DNA from: Pseudomonadota bacterium
GTDB lineage: Bacteria; Pseudomonadota; Gammaproteobacteria; Xanthomonadales; Rhodanobacteraceae
Reading direction: 5' to 3'
Length of the DNA: 14,061 bases
Assembly (NCBI GenBank): GCA_021787175.1
Contig: JAJYMF010000299.1
Coordinates: forward strand, 1-14,061
The notes under the pieces were generated by a model that did no database searches, was not told where the DNA came from, and was given only the letters and a program-made list of their open reading frames with translations. The position numbers were made by a program, and so were the translations under genes. Below, one piece after another: positions 8,665-14,061 of the stretch (within the stretch, counting starts at the first letter, position 1; each line of letters starts with the position of its first letter).

Positions 8665-8813
8665 AAACGCAGCTGATCGTCCTCATCGCCCTGTTGGTCT
8701 TTCCGTTGGTTGCCCTGGGGTCCGGCCTGCTCGCGGAGCGCCTGATGGGTCCGCGCACCCGAAGGAAACGCCGTGCGCGTGGCAGAGTTCGCGCGGCCGC
8801 AAAGAAAGCATAG
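8661..8813 (+). CDS. 50-residue single-pass membrane microprotein (hypothetical)
   Basis: The product has a hydrophobic helix at about residues 4-24 (LIVLIALLVFPLVALGSGLL) and then a tail of mainly Arg and Lys, ending AAAKKA. This suggests a small inner-membrane protein with its basic end in the cytoplasm. GAGGG lies 7 bases before the ATG, and the start overlaps the previous stop as ATGA. It is the last gene of the recombinase operon; the next gene on the right points left. No family is recognised. Possible roles, such as a membrane anchor or small toxin-like peptide, are speculation. Confidence 0.55.
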   Translation: MKTQLIVLIALLVFPLVALGSGLLAERLMGPRTRRKRRARGRVRAAAKKA

Positions 8814-9003
8814 GCCGCACCAAAGCGCGACGTGCCTCGGGGCTGACCAAGCTGCCGCGCGACGCATCGCCTGCGTGAAAACAGGTGCGGGCATGCAGTG
8901 AAGGAGGAGTGACCACCAGTGGTGACGGACGGGACTGAGTGACATGCTGCGACCCAGAGCGGACATCACGGACTTCCCAATTGGGCCAAAGTGAGCACGT
9001 GCC
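8814..9003. other. convergent intergenic region with two short palindromes
   Basis: These 190 bases separate the rightward recombinase operon from the leftward metallopeptidase gene. CACCAGTGGTG (8914-8924) and CCCAATTGGG (8976-8985) are perfect palindromes. There is no T-run terminator and no believable gene. Confidence 0.5.
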
Positions 9004-9873
9004 TCAGCGCCGTCCACTTCCGGACCACCCCGGGTAGCCGTCCAGTGGCTTGAGCAAGGCATCGTCCGCGTCGTTGCCCTCGCGCTCGGGGATGCCAGCG
9101 CGCGGCAAGGCGTCCAGCTCGTCCTGGTCCGAACAGTGCAGCAAGGTCAGGGTCTGGTCGTACTCGGGGATGAAAACGCTCGATTCGCTCAGCTCCACAT
9201 CCTGCCAGCCTTCGAACCACGCATCGCCGCTGTAGGTGGCCGACCCGGATCGGCCACTACCGCCGCGCAAAGCGGCCGCCGCCGATCCTGCGGGCAGGGG
9301 CGTGCCGCTGGACACCCATGCGTGGGCGTCACGAAGCGCGGGCGACCGAACCATATGGCGCACCTTGCCGCCTTCACTCAACACGTAGGCGCAGGCAAGA
9401 CGGGAGGTGGCGGCCATGCGCGAGGCGGTGGCCTCGCGAGAGGCGAAGAACTTCCCCCGCAATTCGTCGACCGCGTCGAAGTCAGGCGCCATGCCGCGGG
9501 CCAGCGGGGTGAAGAAAACAACCGGCAAGAGCAATTCGGCCGCGAACACGTCACAGCAAACCTCGTTGGGCGATCGCTTCGCGTAGCCCCAGTCGGGGCC
9601 ATCACCGTGCTCGGAAGGCAGGTTCAGGACGAGGTGGCCGATTTCGTGGCACACGGTAAAGCGCCGGCGCGTGGCGCGATCCATTTCATTGATCGTGATC
9701 AACGGCCCGGCGCCCGTGACCATCGTGTACCCGGCTTCTCCCGGGTCGAGCACATCCAGCGAGACCTTACCGGCGACCTTGGCCACGTACAGGCCCAAGT
9801 CCACCGGGACCGCCGAGATCCCGGCGTCCTGGACGAAACGCCGCGCCTTTTGCTCGGCCTCGAACTCGGTCAC
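9004..9873 (-). CDS. ImmA/IrrE-family zinc metallopeptidase
   Basis: A 289-residue protein with a complete gluzincin site: HEIGH at residues 76-80 in RRRFTVCHEIGHLVLN, and the third ligand probably E104 in NEVCCDVFAAELLLP, as in the ImmA/IrrE family (DUF955). ImmA cleaves a partner XRE repressor; IrrE/PprI does the same in Deinococcus. The start is GTG at 9873, overlapping the stop of the XRE gene as GTGA, so the two are coupled and should act as a pair. The C-terminal third (about 180-289) is Gly/Ser/Asp-rich with no family assigned and may sense a signal. This pair, divergent from the ubiquitin-like cassette, is probably its switch: cleavage of the repressor would turn the cassette on (inference). 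Confidence 0.92.
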   Translation of the reverse strand: MTEFEAEQKARRFVQDAGISAVPVDLGLYVAKVAGKVSLDVLDPGEAGYTMVTGAGPLITINEMDRATRRRFTVCHEIGHLVLNLPSEHGDGPDWGYAKRSPNEVCCDVFAAELLLPVVFFTPLARGMAPDFDAVDELRGKFFASREATASRMAATSRLACAYVLSEGGKVRHMVRSPALRDAHAWVSSGTPLPAGSAAAALRGGSGRSGSATYSGDAWFEGWQDVELSESSVFIPEYDQTLTLLHCSDQDELDALPRAGIPEREGNDADDALLKPLDGYPGWSGSGRR

Positions 9874-10334
9874 TGACCGTCCATGATCCGCTTCGCTCGC
9901 TGGGCGCGCTCGATCAAGTCGGCGGGGGAGGGGCGGGCCGCCCCGCGATGCACCACGGTGGCAGCGATCGCCAGGATGTCCGGCGTCGCCTCGGTGTTGG
10001 TCAGCGCATGTAGCGCCAAGGCAGGATCGATGGCGTTGCTCGTGCGCAAAAAGCGCAGCACCGCGACCTGATGCGCCGTCGCCTTCAGGTGCCGGACCAG
10101 CCGGGTGAAGGTTTCCTCCGGCGGCGGCTCCTTGTCCCCGCGCTCGATCTTGGCGATGTACGCATGGTCAACCTCGGCCAGCGCGCCCAAGTCCCGCAGC
10201 GAAAGCTGTCGGGTTTCCCGTAATTCGCGCAGGACCACGCCGAACGCGGACTCAGCCACGACGGGGCTTGACGGCAGGGAGTTTGGCTGTGGTACAATCA
10301 GGACCACAGTAAGGACGGAAGGACATAACATCAT
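9870..10334 (-). CDS. XRE-family HTH repressor paired with ImmA-like protease
   Basis: The HTH core FGVVLRELRETRQLSLRDLG and VDHAYIAKIERGDKEPP is a clear Cro/CI-type domain. The C-terminal part (SNAIDPALALHALTN...AKRIMDGQ) is an alpha-helical region that could contact the ImmA-like partner. The start is uncertain. ATG at 10334 gives 154 residues, but the first 25 or so residues do not look like a domain and the operator repeat at 10287-10309 would lie inside the gene. GTG at 10259 (129 residues, AESAFGVV) fits the domain better but lacks a ribosome site. It ends with GTGA overlapping the metallopeptidase start and is divergent from the ubiquitin-like gene. Confidence 0.9.
   Translation of the reverse strand: MMLCPSVLTVVLIVPQPNSLPSSPVVAESAFGVVLRELRETRQLSLRDLGALAEVDHAYIAKIERGDKEPPPEETFTRLVRHLKATAHQVAVLRFLRTSNAIDPALALHALTNTEATPDILAIAATVVHRGAARPSPADLIERAQRAKRIMDGQ
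10268..10298 (+). promoter_or_regulatory. putative promoter of the ubiquitin-like cassette
   Basis: TTGACG (10268-10273) and an extended -10, TGGTACAAT (10290-10298), point rightward. The spacer is 19 bases, longer than ideal, but the TG-N before the -10 can compensate. The leader to the ubiquitin-like start would be about 165 bases. An alternative TTGACA at 10343-10348 has no fitting -10. Confidence 0.5.
10287..10309. promoter_or_regulatory. operator-like perfect inverted repeat
   Basis: CTGTGGT (10287-10293) and ACCACAG (10303-10309) are perfect 7-bp arms around a 9-base centre. The repeat covers the TACAAT of the rightward promoter, so a dimer of the divergent XRE protein bound here would block it. 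Binding by that protein is inference. Confidence 0.62.
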
Positions 10335-10472
10335 GGAATATGATTGACATATTGTTCAACCTGCCCCGTGGCCTGAATCAGGCGACGAGTATGGCATGCC
10401 CCAAGCACCCTTTCAACGCGCCTGCCTCTGGGATGCACCCAGTCCCGATCCACCACCTTGCGAGGATTTTCC

Positions 10473-10733
10473 ATGAACACCCATGACAAGAAGCCGCCGG
10501 ACGGCAACGATTTCACCATCAAGATCAACACCCGCACCTACAAGGTCCCGGGGCCGACCATCAGCTTCGAGGACGTCCTGCGCCTGGACAGCATCGATAC
10601 CGCCGGCCAGGATCCGAGCCTGTTCGACGTCGATTGGCGCCACGGCAGTGAAGGTGGAACGCTCAAGCCGGGCCAGAGTGTCGAACTCCAGAACGGGATG
10701 CGCTTCGATGCCGGCAAGTCCAACCGCTCCTGA
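10473..10733 (+). CDS. ubiquitin-like protein, multiubiquitin family (single domain)
   Basis: An 86-residue protein with one beta-grasp-type domain: DFTIKINTRTYKVPGPTISF, then EDVLRLDSI, then a variable loop, then GGTLKPGQSVELQNGMRFDA. The first strand pair, the FEDVLRL helix start and the final NGMxF strand match the prokaryotic multiubiquitin family (PF14452 pattern, recognised from memory). The protein ends AGKSNRS and has no Gly-Gly tail, as is usual for this family. The ATG at 10473 is chosen because AGGA lies 7 bases upstream; a TTG at 10458 would add five residues. Its 3' end overlaps the adenylyltransferase start by 26 bases. It probably serves as the substrate activated by the next gene's product. 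Known relatives often have two or more tandem domains; here there is one. Confidence 0.85.
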   Translation: MNTHDKKPPDGNDFTIKINTRTYKVPGPTISFEDVLRLDSIDTAGQDPSLFDVDWRHGSEGGTLKPGQSVELQNGMRFDAGKSNRS

Positions 10734-11898
10734 TCTGCACATCCAGCGGCTGGTGGACGAGGGCCACGAGGTAACCATCGACGGTGGTTATCTCATCGTC
10801 GATCGCATCCCCTACGTGACGTCCGCCCGGGAAATCGCGTGGGGCGCCTTGATCTGCCAATACCGCAGCGTCGATGGCGTTCCGCAGCTCGACAACGATC
10901 ACCAGTGCTGGTTTTCCGGGTCGATGCCGCACCGGACAGACGGCACGTCGCTGGAAGGTCTGCTGGTTTCGGACAAGCAGGCGCAAACGATTGCCGGTCG
11001 CCCGGTGCAGATGCGCTTTTCGAACAAGCCCGAGCCCATCGGGGACTTCTTCGACAACCACTACAACAAGGTCACGCACTACATCCGCAAGCTGTCCCGG
11101 CATGCCCGGGACATCGATCCGACCGTGAGCGCTACCTCGGTGGGCTCGTACCGTCGCTGGGAGGTGCCTTCGGTGTTCCACTACGCCAACGACGCCATCG
11201 CGCTGAGTGGCCTGGACGCGGTTGCCGACAAGCTGCGGCTGCGGCGGGTGTGCATCGTGGGCGTGGGCGGCACCGGCAGCTACCTGCTAGACGCCTTGGC
11301 CAAAGAAGAAATCGAGTGCATCGATCTGTACGATCACGACGTCATCGAACCCAAGAACCCCTTTCGCATGCCGGGAGCGATGAGCCGGGAGGACGCCTAC
11401 GCCTGCCACTACAAGACCCTTTGGCTCGCGTCATGCTACGCCGCCATGCGCACCGGCGTCACGGGCCACCCGCAGCGGATCGACGCCGACAACGTGGCGG
11501 AGCTGGCCGGGGCGGACTTTGTTTTCATCGCCGTGGACCACGGGCCCTCGCGAGGAATCATTGCGCGCTTCCTGGCGGAGCAGCGCATTCCGTTCATTGA
11601 TGTGGGTATCGGCGTGGACAAGCGCGCGGACGTGGCGTCGCTCATCGCCCGGGCGCGGGTGACGCTGGTCACGCCGGATACGGCGCATCTGGTCGATGAG
11701 TTGCCGACGGCCGACGACTCGGAGGACGCGGTGTACAACAACATCCAGGTGCTCGAGATCAATGCTATCAATGCCATGCTCGCGGTGATCCGCTTCAAGC
11801 AGTATCTGGGCTTCTACGCCGCCGACGAGCACCCGGACGTCATCAAGTACGTGTCCAGTTGGAATGCCCTGGTGCTGCGCGGACCGACACAGGCATGA
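10708..11898 (+). CDS. E1/ThiF-family adenylyltransferase with N-terminal DUF6791-like domain
   Basis: The 396-residue protein should adenylate the C-terminus of the ubiquitin-like protein with ATP. The first ~175 residues match the DUF6791 type: DNDHQCWFSGSMPHRTDGTS, then MRFSNKPEPIGDFFDNHYNK. The ThiF/E1 Rossmann domain follows: nucleotide loop GVGGTGS at 185-191, IDLYDHDVIEPKNPFRMPGA (the DxDxV...N..R motif), FIAVDHGPSRG with the metal-binding Asp, and PFIDVGIGVD. Cysteines are at 50, 67, 182, 204, 233 and 243, and none lies after 243, where canonical E1s carry the catalytic cysteine. A thioester step, if any, would need another cysteine or protein. The start at 10708 overlaps the previous gene by 26 bases; no strong ribosome site is seen, so coupling is likely. 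The stop overlaps the next gene as ATGA. Confidence 0.92.
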   Translation: MPASPTAPDLHIQRLVDEGHEVTIDGGYLIVDRIPYVTSAREIAWGALICQYRSVDGVPQLDNDHQCWFSGSMPHRTDGTSLEGLLVSDKQAQTIAGRPVQMRFSNKPEPIGDFFDNHYNKVTHYIRKLSRHARDIDPTVSATSVGSYRRWEVPSVFHYANDAIALSGLDAVADKLRLRRVCIVGVGGTGSYLLDALAKEEIECIDLYDHDVIEPKNPFRMPGAMSREDAYACHYKTLWLASCYAAMRTGVTGHPQRIDADNVAELAGADFVFIAVDHGPSRGIIARFLAEQRIPFIDVGIGVDKRADVASLIARARVTLVTPDTAHLVDELPTADDSEDAVYNNIQVLEINAINAMLAVIRFKQYLGFYAADEHPDVIKYVSSWNALVLRGPTQA

Positions 11899-12335
11899 AG
11901 ATTCTCGAGCTGACCCCGCGTGATCTTGACGAGTTCCCCCGGGTGCTGGAGGAAGGCGTCCTGTACATCAGCGAAGAATGCGAGCTGGCCGCGCACAAGT
12001 GTTGTTGTGGCTGCGGCGAGGATGTGATCACGCCCTTGAACCCGGCACGCTGGCGACTGGACCGGCATGGTGGGCGCGTGTCGCTGCACCCCTCGATTGG
12101 TAACTGGAAGTTTGCGTGCCGATCGCATTACTGGATCCGCAACAACCGCGTGATCCCGTCCTACGGCATGGACGACGAGGAGATTGCCGACGCCATCGAG
12201 CTGGACCGGGTGGACCGGGAGGATTACTTCGCGCAGTTGCAGCAAGCGCCGCCGCCCAGCAGTTCGCAGGCGAGCGCCCCGAAATCGCAGCACTGGCTGG
12301 CGCGGCTGTACAAGCGCCTGCGAAGCTGGGTCTAG
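11895..12335 (+). CDS. DUF6527-family Cys/His metal-binding protein
   Basis: A 146-residue protein carrying the DUF6527 signature: AAHKCCCGCGEDVITPLNP (H34, C36-C38, C40), then VSLHPSIGNWKFACRSHYWI (C75, H78). The conserved H, C and C...SH residues look like one zinc site or more. Members are found beside prokaryotic ubiquitin-like and E1-like genes, where they were predicted as metal-binding partners; the reaction is not known to me. Residues about 110-146 form a Gln/Pro/Ser linker and a basic end (WLARLYKRLRSWV) that could touch membrane or nucleic acid (speculation). The ATG at 11895 overlaps the E1 stop as ATGA, so the three genes form one coupled unit. A GC hairpin follows the stop by 11 bases. 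Confidence 0.88.
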   Translation: MKILELTPRDLDEFPRVLEEGVLYISEECELAAHKCCCGCGEDVITPLNPARWRLDRHGGRVSLHPSIGNWKFACRSHYWIRNNRVIPSYGMDDEEIADAIELDRVDREDYFAQLQQAPPPSSSQASAPKSQHWLARLYKRLRSWV

Positions 12336-12346
12336 ACGCCTTTACG

Positions 12347-12368
12347 GCCTGGCCGGGCGCGGCCAGGC
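12347..12368 (+). terminator. GC-rich hairpin after the ubiquitin-like cassette
   Basis: GCCTGGCC (12347-12354) pairs perfectly with GGCCAGGC (12361-12368) over a 6-base loop, 11 bases past the last stop of the cassette. There is no T-run after it, so it is an atypical terminator or RNA 3'-end stabiliser. Confidence 0.5.
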
Positions 12369-12708
12369 GGCGGCCGCACCGTCTTTCGCGCCGCCACCAC
12401 TTTCGAATCGATCTGCAGCACCGAGGCCACCGGCACGCGAAGAAACGCGGAGTTTTTGGGAGAGATCAACGCGCCGAAGAAAATCTTGCGAAATGCCCTC
12501 CACCTCCGGCCACAATCTCGCGATACGCTACCTGAGAAATCTCGCGCGCATTAATGAATGCGCGCTTCGGCCGTGAACCTGGGCGGCCGCTGATGGCGCG
12601 ACTTGGTTGATCCCACACGCGCTACGTCAGGGGCCGCGCGTCCGCTTCGGGCCGGAACTGGTCAATCGCGAGCGCGCGGTAACCACCAGTCGTTGAACTG
12701 TGGACCAC
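12369..12708. other. 340-base intergenic region, no gene supported
   Basis: This stretch separates the ubiquitin-like cassette (rightward) from the YgjP/HsdR genes (leftward), so both sets of genes end into it. It contains the strong hairpin at 12544-12565, annotated separately. Open frames are short or poor, and none has a ribosome site or recognisable motif. It could be the scar of a past rearrangement. Confidence 0.55.
12544..12565. repeat. 9-bp perfect stem-loop between convergent genes
   Basis: GCGCGCATT (12544-12552) and AATGCGCGC (12557-12565) pair perfectly around AATG. The symmetry works on both strands. It lies between converging genes and could stop transcription from either side, or be a protein-binding palindrome. 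No T-run accompanies it. Confidence 0.55.
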
Positions 12709-13425
12709 TCACAACCGCCACGCCTGAGCAGCCAGCGGCAGTTCGTTCAATTCGGCCCTGGCCTCGCGCCACGAAGGATAGTGCTCATCTAGCAGCGCCG
12801 CGAAGCGCTCGCTGTGGGTCGGCGCGACCAGGTGCGCCATCTCGTGCACCACCACGTACTCCAGCAGGTCCCGGGGCTTTTTCACCAGCTCGGTGTTGAG
12901 GCGGATGTGCCGCGCTGCGTGGTTGCAACTGCCCCATTTCGTCTTCATGCGCTGCAGGAAATACGCAGTGACTTTGACGCCGAGGCACGGTTCCCATTTG
13001 CGGATCAGACGCGGCACTTCCCTGTGCAGCAGGGCCTTGTGCCATGCGTGCATCACGTCTTCGCGCCGTGCCCGGTCGCTGCCGGGCCGTACGCTGAGCG
13101 TGATACGCCGAAGGTCCATCGTCACCGCTGGTTTCTGCTCGCGCTCGAGCACAGTCAGCAGGTAGCGCTTGCCCCACACGTAGTGACTCTCGCGCGTGAC
13201 GAACCGGCGGGGCGTCTCCCGCGCCTGCGCGCGCAGCCGCGCTTGCTGTTCTCGTATCCAGCCCATCCTTGAGGCGGCATATGCGCGGGCCACCTCCAGG
13301 CGCGTGCCGATCGGGGCGGCCAGCGTGACCCGTCCGTTCGGCGGATGCACCGAGAGATGGACATGCCTGATGTCCTTGTGCGTGACGGCGATGACGATCT
13401 CGCCGAGCCGGATCGTTTTGCTCAT
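12709..13425 (-). CDS. YgjP-family (DUF45) zinc metallopeptidase
   Basis: A 238-residue protein with an SprT/YgjP-like layout. An N-terminal beta-rich part (IRHVHLSVHPPNGRVTLAAP) comes first. KTKWGSCNHAARHIRLNT follows, which is the family's KxxWGSC motif. Then come YVVVHEMAHL with the zinc-binding HExxH, and HSERFAALLDEHYPSWREA with the third His. The substrate is unknown for the family. It overlaps the preceding hsdR 3' end as ATGA, so it is probably co-expressed with a type I restriction system; such neighbours are common for this family. It might process or protect restriction subunits, but that is speculation. All key residues are present. Confidence 0.93.
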   Translation of the reverse strand: MSKTIRLGEIVIAVTHKDIRHVHLSVHPPNGRVTLAAPIGTRLEVARAYAASRMGWIREQQARLRAQARETPRRFVTRESHYVWGKRYLLTVLEREQKPAVTMDLRRITLSVRPGSDRARREDVMHAWHKALLHREVPRLIRKWEPCLGVKVTAYFLQRMKTKWGSCNHAARHIRLNTELVKKPRDLLEYVVVHEMAHLVAPTHSERFAALLDEHYPSWREARAELNELPLAAQAWRL

Positions 13426-14061
13426 CCGTACCCCGGCTGGTGCTTGACCAGCTCGAAGAGGGCAAGCGTCGCCTCGCGGTTGCGGTCGAGCAGCGGAAAC
13501 AGCGCGTTGAGCACCTGCGCCTCGCGCGCCTGATCACCCTTCCAGCCCGCCGGTGCGCGCTCGCGCATCGTGCGGTCGACCTCGAGGGCCAGCTTGAGCC
13601 GCTTCTCGCTCGCCTCGGGGTCTGGCTCGGCGATGGCAGCGGGCACGCCTCCGGCGACCAGAATCCGCGGCAGGTTGTTGTAGATCACGGTGGCCTCGCG
13701 CTTGCCATGCAGGGCCGCGGGAATGCCAGTTTCGGGGTGCCTGGCCGCCAGCCGTTGCACCAGGGCCTCGGCCTTGCGCAGGAACTCCTCGTAGGCTGCC
13801 GCGTCGGCCCGGTTCTGCCGGATCAGATCGTCCAGCAGCAGCGACATCTGCCCGTAGAAGTGTGGGTCGGTGAGCTGCTCCCGAATGATGGTCTTGCGGA
13901 CATTGTTGATGATGCCTTCGGCGATCGCATTCCGCGATAGCTTGCCCTTCTCGTTCAGCTTGCGGGCGATGGCGTCGTGGATGCCGGTCTCGACGATGAG
14001 CTCAGTCAGCGACATCTCGCCGAGCTGGCCCAGCCCCGCCGCCGCATCGGCCTGGATGTAG
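13422..14061 (-). CDS. hsdR: type I restriction endonuclease subunit R, C-terminal part
   Basis: The frame is open to the window edge, so this is the last ~212 codons of a longer gene. The visible residues begin YIQADAAAGLGQLGEMSLTE and match the helical C-terminal region of HsdR: SRNAIAEGIINNVRKTII, then REQLTDPHFYGQMSLLLDDL, then AAAYEEFLRKAEALVQRLA and VIYNNLP. This end contacts the methyltransferase core in type I enzymes, which cut DNA after ATP-driven translocation. The nuclease and helicase domains lie outside the window. ATG 14015 is internal, not the start. The stop overlaps the YgjP gene as ATGA. The assignment rests on C-terminal similarity recalled from family members, so a related ATPase is possible. 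Confidence 0.85.
   Translation of the reverse strand, partial: YIQADAAAGLGQLGEMSLTELIVETGIHDAIARKLNEKGKLSRNAIAEGIINNVRKTIIREQLTDPHFYGQMSLLLDDLIRQNRADAAAYEEFLRKAEALVQRLAARHPETGIPAALHGKREATVIYNNLPRILVAGGVPAAIAEPDPEASEKRLKLALEVDRTMRERAPAGWKGDQAREAQVLNALFPLLDRNREATLALFELVKHQPGYG

Noticed and set aside
10343..10348. TTGACA as a -35 for the Ubl cassette
   Set aside because: No acceptable -10 is found 16-19 bases downstream.
12603..12899. 98-codon plus-strand frame between the cassette and YgjP
   Set aside because: It has no ribosome site or motif and runs antisense into the YgjP gene, which is well supported.

Overview
The window looks like the chromosome of a high-GC gammaproteobacterium, most likely from the Xanthomonadales (Lysobacteraceae/Xanthomonadaceae). 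The grounds are the metY-rimP-nusA-infB gene order, the form of the initiator tRNA, and short heptamer repeats between genes. The family-level placement is inference. The first 14 bases match the 3' end of the Illumina sequencing adapter, so the left edge is an assembly end inside or beside a repeat array and not a natural boundary.

Bases 298-5382 (minus strand) are core genome. An initiator tRNA (metY) has its own sigma-70-type promoter and is followed by two intrinsic-terminator-like hairpins. Then come rimP, nusA (ATGA overlap) and infB. This is the transcription/translation operon known from E. coli. rbfA, the usual next gene, is not seen in the 297 bases left after infB, which hold heptamer repeats and hairpins instead.

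Bases about 5400-14061 are accessory DNA (a genomic island). The left part is an integration module. It has a small Cro/CI-type regulator pointing left, divergent from a tightly packed rightward operon: excisionase-like protein, tyrosine recombinase, a 35-residue cysteine-rich microprotein, an OB-fold plus HD-domain phosphohydrolase resembling YhaM, a 77-residue unknown, and a 50-residue membrane microprotein. The genes after the recombinase are joined by stop/start overlaps. The operator-promoter region between the two transcription units has clear inverted repeats.

The middle part (9004-12335) is the most interesting. An XRE regulator and an ImmA/IrrE-type metallopeptidase (GTGA overlap) point left. 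Divergent from them is a three-gene cassette: a single-domain ubiquitin-like protein of the multiubiquitin type, an E1/ThiF-type adenylyltransferase with an N-terminal DUF6791-like domain, and a cysteine/histidine-rich DUF6527-type protein. A perfect 7-bp inverted repeat overlaps a putative extended -10 promoter in the divergent region. This resembles a prokaryotic ubiquitin-like modification cassette, probably for defence, switched by an XRE-protease pair. Neither a separate E2 nor a JAB-type deubiquitinase is seen.

The right part (12709-14061, minus strand) holds a YgjP-type metallopeptidase overlapping the 3' end of a type I restriction endonuclease subunit (hsdR), which runs off the window. 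The accessory DNA therefore reads as a mobile defence island beside the metY operon. The insertion boundaries (att sites) could not be fixed from this window.
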